Shown: piece after piece, positions 22,901 to 34,900 of the stretch
How the letters are laid out: the number at the start of each line of letters is the position of its first letter
How positions within the stretch are numbered: the stretch's first letter is position 1
Source: Dactylorhiza incarnata
Lineage: Eukaryota; Streptophyta; Magnoliopsida; Asparagales; Orchidaceae
NCBI GenBank assembly: GCA_033032865.1
Contig: JAWHQI010000258.1
Coordinates: 1,426,001-1,490,000 of the forward strand
Direction of reading: 5' to 3'
DNA: 64,000 nucleotides
The notes under the pieces: model-generated
What the model saw: only the letters and a program-made list of their open reading frames with translations
Databases searched by the model: none
What the model was told of the DNA's origin: nothing
Program-made: the position numbers and the translations under genes

Positions 22901-25900
22901 CATAAGGTTCGCCATCCAGCGAGTTCAGGATCCATGTCTGAACGCGGCCATCGTCCCGCAGCTATTCCTCAGTGACTGGAGTTGGGGGATCCTGGGTGAG
23001 ATGGGAGGCAAGGAAGGGGCTTGAAGGACGCGGCAGACAGAGTGCATCCAGGGCATGAAGTTTTTCTTCCCAGAGAGGGAGATGGTGGTGATGCGGAGCT
23101 CATCACGGAGCTCATGGTTGAGGGCAGGTGGTGCGGCCTGTGTAGGAACTTCCGATGAGGCTACCGAGGAGCCCATAGAGACCGGGAGGCACGGATAGAC
23201 GAGCTTAGACCGCACGATCTGAAAGCAGAGGAAGCGGTTAGAGGAGTCCGCGTCTGATTGCAGTAGACCAACAGCGGAAAGGGCGAGGCGACTCGTCCAG
23301 GTCGAGGTCGCAGAAGAACCCACGCAAGTTGGGCGAAGAGGAGACCGCTGGCAGGCTAGCGGTTAGAGGCCAGACCGCACACAGAAGGCGCTGGCAGAGA
23401 TCGCAGCGAGCAACGAGGAGACCGCGTGAGATTGACGCGAGGAGGTAGCGGGAGATCGCTACGAGGTCGCAGGAGGGCGCTGAAGATCGCTGGAGAGATC
23501 GGCAGAGGCAGCGTCTTGCGTGCAGGAGAGATCGCGGGCAGAGAGATCGCAGGCGAGCAGAGTGTGTACTGGCGAGCTGCGACTGAGACCGCTACGATCA
23601 GAGAAGAGCAGGAGAGGCCGCTGTTGGGCAGAGGAACCGTTGGCGAGCTGCGACTTGCGAGCAGAGAGGAGACCGCGTCGATTTGAGAGCAGAGGGGAGA
23701 CCGCTGTGACTTGAGATGAGGCCGGAGCGATCGCTGGCGAGCTGCGAGCAGAGGGGTGGGGGCGAGCAGAGGTAGCTCGCTGAGGAAGATCGCACGGGCG
23801 GTCTGAGAGAGAGACCGCTGGAGAGGAGAGCGGTCTGGCGAGCTGCTAGTGGACTTGAGAGGACGATGGCGGGACCCACGCCGCAGATGGAAGAAGCTAT
23901 AAAACCCAGCAGAGAGGGAGGCGTGGGAGGCTGGGAGTAATGCGGGAGGTAGCGGCAGGGGGGGCGGTCTCAGGAAAGGAGACCGACAGAAGTTGAGAAC
24001 TGGAGGGTGGGCGGTCAGAAAACGGGAGACCGGAAAAAACGGATCGCTCGCTTTGATACCATGTAGAAAAGAGCGAATCTTGTATATATTTCTTGTATTG
24101 TATACAAAGAGAGAGTACATATTTATAGGAGAAAGAAGAGAGAGAGAAACCCTATACACAATGTGGGACTAAAGAGAAATAGAAGAGGAGTAATTGGGCC
24201 ACCAAATGGGCCAAACACATGGGCTATTTCAACAATGTGGAATCTCTCTATTGGGGTGTACTTCTTATTCAAACACAAAGGAAGAGCTAAGAGAGTATTC
24301 AAACACAAAGGAGTTATTGTTGTTCTTGATCTGGAAGAGACATTTTTCCTAAGTATACACGTTCATCGACTAGAGAAGTTTCCCCGACGAAATTCATGTT
24401 CGTCGAAGAGAAAAGAAAAGTTTCCCCGACGAAATTCATGATTACCCGAGGAATCGAAGAAACATTTTTCCTATGATTTTCGTTCGACGAAGTTTTTGAG
24501 TTCGTCGATCGTCGTTCGACGAACTGTAGTGTTTTCGTCGAGGGCTGTTCGCTGGACAGTTTTGCAGAAATTCTGAGTTTAGCTTTCGTCGAGCTCCGTT
24601 CGACGAACTGAAGTCGTTTCGTCGACCGCTGTTTTTACTGAAGAAGAAGCGGTTTCGTCGATCGCCTTTCATCGAGCTCCGTTCGACGAACTGAAGTAGT
24701 TTCGCCGATCTCTGTTATACTGAAATTGAAGTGGTTTCGTCGATCGCCGTTCGTCAATCGCCGTTCGACGAATTGAGGTATTTTCGTCGATCGCTGTTAT
24801 ACTAAAATTGAAGTGGTTTCGTCGATCATCGTTCGTCGATCGTCGTTCGACGATTCGAGTTCCGTCCGACGAATTTTCTTCAGCCGACGAATTGGCTTTG
24901 CGCTGTTTCGTTTTTCAAATCGCTGTCGGCTTTTCAATTAGGGCTTCCACCATGTAGAGTACACATGGAAGGTTTTCCCTAAATCTCGCTTGTAGCCGTT
25001 GGAGAAGATGTCTATATATATTCCCTTGGGTTATTTCGTTTAACCCTAACGAATCGCAAAATCGTGAACAATCTCTCGTAATTTCTGACGGCCGACTCTC
25101 TCGTTCTCGCACGACTTTCTTGTTGCCGATCGGAAATACTCTGCGATTCTTCCTCAAAAGCTAGAGTTGACAAGATCAATAGATGCGATTCTTCCTCAAA
25201 AGCTAGAGTTGACAAGATCAATAGATTCAGTTTTCTTCAATCATTCATTTGATCCTTTCGACTCTCCAAGTTCAGATCTTATTTTCAAAGCTCAAAAGAA
25301 CTCTTCTTTCTCAACCCTCCACCGACTGAAGAACTTTCTCAAGGAAGAAGATTTTTCTCTTTCAGATCTAGTGTCTCCTAAGTGTTCAGATCAAGTTCTC
25401 TCAAGACAAGATTTCTTCTTCCTTCTTTTTAGATCCAGATTTCCGATTCATTCAAGGAAGAAGAAGATCTCTCTTTTTCAGATCTGATTAAGTCAAGTCT
25501 CAAGGAGATTTCAAGAAGATTGTTTCACAATCTAAAGTTTTGTAAAATTTCTTTACAATATTTTTGTAGGAGAGATTTGTTCTCCGAGTTGTAGGAAGTT
25601 TGCTTCCGAGTGTAGGAGTTTTACTCCGAGTTGTAGGAGAGTTGTCTCCGAGCCTATAGGAAGTTTCCCTTCCGAGTTTGTAGGAGTTTTACTCCGAGTT
25701 ATAGGAGAGTTGTCTCCGAGCTTGTAGAAAGTTTTTCTTCCGAGTTTGTAGGAGCTTTGCCTCTGAGTTGTAGGAGTGGTGACTTCGAGTTGTAGGATTA
25801 TTCATAATCCGAGAATAGTGAAGTAGCCTAGTCTAGCCGGTCGTGCTAGATAGGTGAGGTGGAAAGTGGACTACCCACATCGGGGAACCACTATAAATCC

Positions 25901-28900
25901 TTATGTTGTGCTGTGCTCTTTTGGTTTCTGTGCGCTTTTATTTAAAGTTTCTAATTCCGCAAAAAGCCATAGAATCCACCTATTCACCCCCCTCTAGGTG
26001 ATTGAGGTAAGCAACTAGACACTTTCACAATCTTGTCTTCAAAATTTGGATCTCCTCCATGTCATCCCCAGTTATGACAATGTCATCCACACAGACAATT
26101 AAAGCAATTAATTTTCCATGTTTGTGTTTTACAAATAGGGTATGATCTACATTACTCTGAGTATACCCAAATGTCATCATGGATCTTTGGAACCTTCCAA
26201 ACCAAGCCCTCGATGATTGTTTTAGGCTGTATAGAGCCTTCTTCAGCCTTCATACCTTTCTCTCAGATCCCTCAGAGACAAGACCTGGAGGTAGATGTAA
26301 AACCCCACCTTAGTTTTACCACAAATCAGCAGTCCGGCCGGGCCCCGTGATAAAAAGCAAACCAAGAAAAGGTAATAAAAATTGGTACATAGCTGGTATA
26401 CATTTAAAAGTGCTAAAAGAGTACTTACAGCGGAAGTAATATAAGAAACTAAGGGTAAAAGTGTACCTCAAAATCTGATTTCACAGAGCCACTAAAATTG
26501 AAAGAGTTAAATGCTTGATATACTGAAATCTTATATATTGTCTGATACATGGAAACATTTGATCATCCTGGCACATGACCAACATAATGACATTGTACTG
26601 AAAGGAAAACTACTGAATGAAAACAAACTAAACAAGGTACAACGGCAACCGCGCTCATCCTAGGCTCAACACCCCACCTGTGACTCCTGTAATGAGAAGC
26701 CCAAAAATGGGTCAGCCCAACTGAAGAGTAAGAAAGACCATTTCCCCTAGTGACACTAAAAAGAGAAGTGGTAATAATTGAAGAAACATGAGTGCATACT
26801 AAATACAGAAATAATTTTTTTGTACCAAATAAATAATTATACTATACTATGACGCATGTTTTTCTATCAAAAGCCGCAAACATAGATGGCTATTCTGTTG
26901 TAATTTAATCATGTATTTCTAAACTGTGATGTATGCTCAAATCCTGGAGTTATATCTTATGCGCATTCTGACGATCCGAGTCTTTGCTAACGAACGTATC
27001 ACGTTCTATGTCTCAAGGACTTAGACCCGTATCTACTAATCTATTGGGGGATGTAATCTCTCCCCAAAAGTTGAGGCTCTTAGGGACTACTACGTCCTTT
27101 GAGTAAGATTGTGCGCCTCAATCTATCACGAGTGATATCATCATTCGTGCCTCCTAACTGATTTCCATTATTACATGGATTTTAATAAAATGTTCTGCTA
27201 GATGTTCTGCGTAGGTCCACCTTTTTCCTAGAAATCTAACTTTAAGGGAACATCATATCCTTGCTCTACTAAAGTACTTAAATGTTTAATACATATTTGT
27301 TGGGTTTTTTAAATACCATTCATAATGATATGAACACATCAAATGTGCGCAGCGGAAGAAAATTAAAACAACCCAAAGAGTAAGGATCTTGCGGATCTCA
27401 TGAATCAAAAGATTAGGAAAGCAAAATGCAATATACCTTCGCGGGATTGAGTCAATACTCAACCTAGGTGCTCCAAGAAGGAATCCGGTAGACTAAATTT
27501 GAGTTCCAAGAACCGAAATGTATCGGCTCCTCTACAGCGATCCACACGAACGATGGAGAACCCCAAAGCCTTGTCGAACAAGGAATGGGTCGGAGAAGGA
27601 AGCTCTCAGCGTCCCCACGAACTGCTAGGTCCGAGACAGGGGAGGCGGCGACCGTCGGCGGCGGATCTCTGCGGACAGGAAGAACGAGAAACCCTCTTGC
27701 GGAACTTTTCCTGACGGCTGTTCTCCTCTTCATTCGCAAAAAGGTTCGATCTATTTCGTCTTTTGTTCGAAGACCTAATCGCGTTCCTTTTATACGCAAG
27801 GTATAAAACAGGCTATCTGCAGACCAGAGGAAAAAACAGAACATTTCTGTATAGATTTACACATTCGCCGAATTTGACAATTCGACTAAACAATATAACC
27901 GAATTCGACTATATACAATAACCGAATTCGTCTATATGCTATAGCCGATTCGACTATATAAATTCGGTTATATGATTTCGTCGAAACTATTTCGTCGAAC
28001 TAACAAATTTTGACTAAACCCTTTAGTTGAATTTGTAACAGTTCGGCTAAACACTTTAGCTGAATCAATATCGCCGAATTCCATTAGTCGAATCAACATA
28101 ATTCGGTTAAACCTTTTAGCCGAATTTGACACAGTTCGGTTAAACCCTTTAGCCGAATTTGTCTAGCATAAATCCATTCGTTTAAACCCTTTAAACGATT
28201 TTCCGTCGAGACATTCTCAAGATCATGCCAAACATTCACAGGATTGGTCCTCCACTCATATCCAATATGAGTAAGGCCAACACAATCATTTCTCCAACTT
28301 CTCCAAACGCTTTTATGTGCGACCCTATAGGCTCATATTGCGTTGGCAGTAAGACTAACTGTTGATTGCTTTGAGATCATCTCAAAAACTCCAACAGTCT
28401 CCCACTTGATTACAAAGTATCAACAAAAGTCTCACAAACAATGAGCGGCATCTAACAATACATCATTGCTACCCAAGCAATAAGAGTTCATAACTCAATA
28501 AGCCTGTCTTAACCAATGTATCAGCATTGTCTTGTTCCTTTGTCCCTTACATCCGGATAGAACTAGAGGCATGGACCGTGTCACCCTCATAATTGTTCAA
28601 TCCTAGTTTCCTGATCTAGAATAGACCTTATGAAAGTGGTAAGCTCAATATCATATATTGGCTCAACCCAGCATGACCATGCATTTCTCGGTCTCATTCC
28701 ATCAAGGGGGCCCATGGATGTAACTCCTGTCATAAAGGAGGACAAATCCCATATCTGTCAACACACAAACACCCAAATGAATCGTAACATACCAAATAAC
28801 CACCCTTATCATCAACCTTTCTCAAGGAAGACTTTAGATGGTATCAAAGTACGCTCTTCCTCACTTGATGAATGCTGTGACTTCAGGTCAAAGAACTACA

Positions 28901-31900
28901 AACACTATTGTCAGATGAGACCTACTTGTGACACGTTCATATAACAATCCACAAAGTAGTCTCATGGTGGGTCTGTCCAGTACAACTTGTTCACTAACAA
29001 GCACCCATGTGATGACTTGATATCACAATATCATGACCTGTGAGAACCGGTCATCAGTCAACGCACATGCTAGTCTTAACATATCATCATTGCCCTTTAA
29101 CTTCTATGATGATACTCCGATTAGGGACCATTTAAGAATGAAGCTTCTGGTTATACATAGGCCCTCACATTCAAGTCACGTACTTGAATTCCTATGGAAG
29201 CAAACAGACTAAGAGCGTTTATTATGTTAATTAATTTATCAAATAAATACTATTGACATAATATTAAGAACTTGTCATAAATGTAAAATGAAAAACACAG
29301 TATACATTACAATTCATCACATGAATAAACAACCAACAAACATACAATCCACAAGGCTCCCACTAAAGACGATCATTCAGGTATCTAATACCCATTGATC
29401 TAACATGACCATCATGCTTCTTTTGCGCAAGAGGCTTTGTCAGTGGATCCACTATGTTATCTTCAGTCGGTACTCTGCAAATGCTCACATGTCCTCGATC
29501 GACAATCTCTCGAATAAGATGGAACCGCCGAAGTATGTGCTTGGAGCGCTGATGAGATCTAGGTTCCTTAGCTTGGGCAATTGCACCGTTGTTGTCACAG
29601 TAGAGAACTATGGGACCAACAATGCTAGGAACTACATCTAGCTCGCCGATGAATTTCCTAATCCACACAGCCTCCTTTGCCGCATTTGCGGCAGCAATAT
29701 ACTCGGCTTCTGTCGTAGAATCGGCAACTGTCTCTTGCTTGGAACTCTTCCAGCTTACAGCTCCTCCATTAAGGCAAAATACAAAACCTGATTGAGACTT
29801 TGAATCGTCCCTATCAGTTTGGAAGCTAACATCCGTGTAACCATTTACAACGAGCTCTTCCTCTCCACCATACACCAAGAACATATCCTTAGTTCTTCTC
29901 AAGTACTTTAGGATATTCTTGACAGCTATCCAGTGACCATCACCAGGATCAGACTGATACCTGCTCGTCATGCTTAAAGCATAAGAGACATCGGGTCGAG
30001 TACACAACATTACATACATGATTGATCCAATTGCCGAAGCATATGAAATCATCTTCATGCGGTCCTTATCTTCCAAAGATTTAGGACACTGGTCCTTAGA
30101 GAGACTCACACCATGAGACATGGGTAAGAATCCCTTCTTGGACTCAAGCATGTTGAACCGTTTCAACACCTTCTCAATGTATGTACTCTGGGTCAAACCC
30201 AGCAACTTCTTCGATCTATCTCTATAGATCTTAATACCAAGTATGTAAGTCGCTTCACCCAAGTCTTTCATAGAAAAGCAGTTCTTTAGGTTGTTCTTAA
30301 CAACTTGCAGGGTCGGAATGTCATTCCCGATCAGCAGTATATCATCTACATACAATATCAGGAAGACAACAATGCTCCCACTAATCTTCTTGTAAACACA
30401 AGGCTCATCTTCGTTCTTAATGAAACCAAATTCTTTGATTTTCTCATCAAAACGCAGATTCCAACTTCGAGAAGCTTGTTTCAATCCATAAATGGATCGA
30501 TTTAACTTGCATATTTTAGTGGCTTCACTTGGAGATTCAAAACCCTCGGGTTGTGTCATGTACACTTCCTCAAGGAGGTTTCCATTAAGGAAAGCCGTTT
30601 TGACATCCATTTGTCAGATCTCGTAGTCATAATACGCAGCAATAGCAAGTAGAATTCTGATGGACTTGACCATAGCTACAGGGGAAAAGGTTTCATCATA
30701 GTCAACACCATGAATTTGCCTGAAACCTTTAGCCACCAGCCGACCTTTGAATGTCTGTACATTCCCATCCATGTCGGTCTTCTTCTTGAAGACCCACTTG
30801 CACCCTATGGGTCGTACCCTTTCAGGTGGTTCCACCAAGGTCCAAACTTGGATTGTGTATATGGTGTCCATTTCAAATTTCATGGCCTCAAGCCACTTCT
30901 CGGAGTCTGGTCCATTCATAGCCTCTTGGTAGGTTGCAGGCTCATTATCATGATCCATAAGCAACACATTACCCATTTGAGTCATGAGAAATCCATATCT
31001 CTCAGGCTCAAATCTTGGTCTACCAGATCTACATAGGACTTGTGTTTCTTGAGAAGGCTCTCCAGCTACAACTTATTGTAGTCCTTGCTTAGGTTCCAAT
31101 TCCGGTTCGTTCATTGTTTGTGGCTCTTGAATTTCTTCAAGTTCTACCTTTGCAGTCTTTCTGGATAAGAACTCTTCCTCCAAAAAGACACCAGTTCTTG
31201 CGACAAACACTTTGCCCTCAGACGGCAAGTAGAAGTAGTATCCTTTAGTTTCCCTAGGATACCCCATTAGATAACATTTATCCGATTTTGGTTCCAACTT
31301 GTCAGGCATTTGACGTCGCACGTATGTCTTACAGCCCCAAATCTTGATGAACGACATACTGAGACGCTTCCCAGTCCATATCTCATATGGTGTCTTTAGA
31401 ACCGTTTTCGTTGGAACTCGATTTAGTGTGAAAGCAGCAGTCTCTAAAGCAAAACCCCAAAAGGAAACGGGCAAATCTGCATGACTCATCATCGATCGCC
31501 CATGTCTAACAAGGTACGATTCCTCCTCTCAGAAACACCATTATGCTGAGGTGTTCCGGGCGGAGTGAGCTGTGATACAATACCACACTCTTTCAGATGA
31601 TCACGAAACTCATGACTCAGATATTCGCCACCTCGATCAGATCAGAGTGCTTTTATCCTTTTTTCCAGTTGGTTCTCTACTTCATTTTTAAACACTTTGA
31701 ACTTTTCAAAGGTCTCAGATTTGTTCTTCATAAGAAACACGTATCCGTATCTACTGAAATCATCAGTAAATGTAACGAAGTAGTAGAACCCACCCCTAGC
31801 CATAGAACTCATGGGTCCGCATACATCACTATGTATTATACCCAAGAGATCATCAACCCTCTCATTACAACTAGTGAAAGGAGCTTTCGTCATCTTGCCT

Positions 31901-34900
31901 AATAAACATAACTCGCATCTCTCAAATGATTCATAATCAAATGAGTCCAGTAGTCCATCTTTATGGAGCTTGGATATGCGTTTCTCGTTTATATGACCTA
32001 AACGACAATGCCAAAGGTACGTAGGATTCGAATCATTTGTTTTTAGTCTTTTAGTATTTTCTACATTATAGATCGGATGGTCTAAGTTCAAAACATATAA
32101 ACCATTAAATAATTGGGTTACACCATAACAAACATCATTCATAAAAATCGAACAACAATTGTTCTTAATTATAAATGAAAAGCCTTTCATGTCAAGACAT
32201 GATATGGATATAATGTTTCTAGTTATGGCTGGAACAAAATAACAGTTATCTAATTCTATTACAAGCCCAGTGGACAAAGAAAGACAATAGACACCAACGA
32301 CGACGACGACAACTCTTGCTCCATTCCCGACGCGCAGGTCTACCTCCCCTTTACCCAACATTCTTCTCCTTCTCAGTTCCTGTACATTTGTACAAATGTG
32401 AGAACCGCATCCGGTATCCAATACCCAAGATGAAGGAGCAGAAAAGTTTATCTCTATAACATAAATACCTGAAGTGGAAGTCACACTTCCCTTCTTCTTT
32501 TGCAGATCCTCAATATAGAGGGGACAGTTCCGCCTCCAATGCCCATCCTTACCGCAGTGGTGACACTTTCCTTCCTTCGCCAGACCTTTTCTTTTCAGTG
32601 CAGAAGATTTGGGATCAAGATGAGACTTAGATCCTATCTTCGTCTTCTTGAATCCCTTAGTCTTGCCCTTGCTTTTATGCACCATCAGTATGGGGCTAGC
32701 AGACTTGACCTTCTTCATATTATTTTCAGCAGTTCGCAACATGCCTAGGAGCTCGGGCAGTGCCTTATCTATTTCATTCATGTTATAGTTCAAGACAGAC
32801 TGCTCATAACTGTCCGGCAACGATTGCAGGATCAGATCCGTGGCCAACTCTTGGCCCAAGGAAAAACCCAATCTTTCAAGGTTCTCTATATACCCAATCA
32901 TTTTGAGTACGTGAGTCCCTACTGAGTCTCGAGCTCCCATTTTGCACTGAAATAATGCCTTGGATATGTCAAACCTCTCTTGCCGGGCTTGCGCCTCGAA
33001 CATTTTCTTGAGGTGCCCGATTATCTCATAACCACGCATGCTCTCGTGTTGCTTTTGAAGCTCAGAGGACATGGTAGCAAGCATGAGACATTCCACATCC
33101 AAGGTATCATCCTGATACTTCTTGTAAGCATCTTTATCTGCTCTCGGAGCATTTCCGGTCGGCTCTGTGGGGGCTTCACCTTCCAAGACATAGAGCTTGC
33201 GCTCTTGCCTGAGAACAATTCTCAGGTTCCTATACCAGTCGAGGAAGTTCGTCCCGTTGAGCTTGTCCTTCTCAAGAATAGCTCTCAGGGACAGGGTGGA
33301 GTGAGATCCACTTGCCATGAAAATTCTACAATGAATTCACAAAACTTTTAGTACTGTATTTCGAAATACATTTTATATTAATAAGGACTTTTATTAAAAA
33401 CTCCCACTATTTTAATCAAATCGACAACCCTTTAATTCGATTTGGAGAGTTTATGCGAGCTACTCTCTTAGTGGACAAGATCCATATTTCACCAACACAA
33501 TGAGTCCGCTTTGACGTTTCTCTCACGATGCAGTTATTTAGGTAGACAACACTTGTCAATTGCATCACTATGCAACTCTTGTATGGTTGGTGAATAACTC
33601 TTTATTCGCATCCATCATATGGTGCATGCCAACCCTAAGCCTCTAAGCACTCAACCTTTGAGGTCACTTAGTTAAGTTGGACCCGATGTCGACAGTGAGA
33701 TATCACAATTATCCGCTCGCACCCTTACCAAGATAGATTAATACACCTCGCTTTGGCAAGCCCACACTTCATCGATCGAGGCAGGAAGAGTGTCATCCAC
33801 CGGAAGACATCCGAATACTTAATACGGGATAAGAGATTTTATTTTCAATTGATGAACATTTCATCGTGATTAACATTTAATCACCATGCACATACACAAA
33901 ATAGAAATACTACATTCGCAAAACAAATGCATCCCCTATGTGCACATAAAAGAATTATCAACAGTTTGATAAAAGGGGCTAAATCTGAATACTTAGAACA
34001 CTTCTAAATCTCCAGATTTACATGCATTGAACACAAGCAAAGCAACTCCACTTATGCAGTAGACAAGCTCGCCTCTCAATGTCAGATTCAAAATCCACGA
34101 CATTTGGTTTCACAAACCACAACGAGGGACGGTTACTGCAAAGGAGAAACAATCTCTGAAACAATGAAATCGCAACGCAATCACATGCGTTCCAGGCGGG
34201 GTTCCAAGGGGCAGCGCTCGGTGATGTTCCAAGAAGAAATATATACATTCAGAAACCACACAAAACCACATCAAATGTGATGTTCCAAGAAGAAATATAT
34301 ACATTTAGAACGCTTCCAAATTTCTAGATTTGCACGCACTTGATCGCAAACCTAGCTCTGATACCACTGTTGGGTTTTTCTAAATACCATTCATAATGAT
34401 ATGAACACATCAAATGTGCGCAGCGGAAGAAAACTAGAACAACCCAAAGAGTAAGGATCTTGCGGATCTCATGAATCAAAAGATTAGGAAAGCAAAATGC
34501 AATATACCTTCGCGGGATTGAGTCAATACTCAACCTAGGTGCTCCAAGAAGGAATCCGGTAGACTAAATCTGAGTTCCAAGAACCGAAATGTATCGGCTC
34601 CTCTACAGCGATCCACACGAACGATGGAGAACCCCAAAGCCTTGTCGAACAAGGAATGGGTCGGAGAAGGAAGCTCTCAGCGTCCCCACGAACTGCTAGG
34701 TCCGAGACAGGGGAGGCGGCGACCGTCGGCGGCGGATCTCGGCGGACGGGAAGAACGAGAAGCCCTCTTGCGGAACTTTTCCGGACGGCTGTTCTCCTCT
34801 TCAATCGCAAAAAGGTTCGATCTATTCCGTCTTTTGTTCGAAGACCTAATCGCGTTCCTTTTATACGCAAGGTATAAAACAGGCTATCCGCAGACCAGAG

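Larger units (their letters stand above)
16299..24234 (-). mobile_element. Ty1/copia element E2 with inserted solo LTR
   Basis: LTRs 24062-24234 (5') and 16299-16471 (3'), 173 bp each and nearly identical, flanked by ATGTG (16294-16298 and 24235-24239). PBS TGGTATCAAAGCG on the element strand. Without D2 (19416-21997) the element is about 5.35 kb: leader 24061-23177, gag 23176-22003, protease/integrase/RT/RNase H to 16465. The RNase H end ([13 protein letters not shown]) matches the remnant at 1-255. It carries at least two frameshifts and a nonsense codon, so it is inactive. Confidence 0.9.
16089..26027 (+). mobile_element. Solo LTR X (about 2.0 kb own sequence) inserted in copia H
   Basis: Begins TGTTGGGAATTG at 16089 and ends CTAGACACTTTCA at 26027; target copies CAATT (16084-16088) and CAATC (26028-26032) sit exactly where copia H RT coding breaks. 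Own sequence is 16089-16298 and 24240-26027, interrupted by copia E2 with TSD ATGTG. The end with CACCCCCCTCTAGG resembles LTR ends of SIRE/Maximus-type copia elements. No internal proteins remain, so LTR-LTR recombination is inferred. It contains two striking repeat arrays (24480-24890 and 25566-25812). Confidence 0.72.

Noticed and set aside
23356..24159. 267-codon minus frame upstream of copia E2 gag
   Set aside because: Located in the repeat-rich leader and LTR of E2, low-complexity, no known domain.
25566..25812. CRISPR-like repeat array
   Set aside because: Repeats of about 21 bp have no unique spacers, are self-complementary, and lie in a plant LTR.
28630..28944. 104-codon + frame
   Set aside because: In the 3' untranslated region of copia Y2, antisense to the element; no domain.
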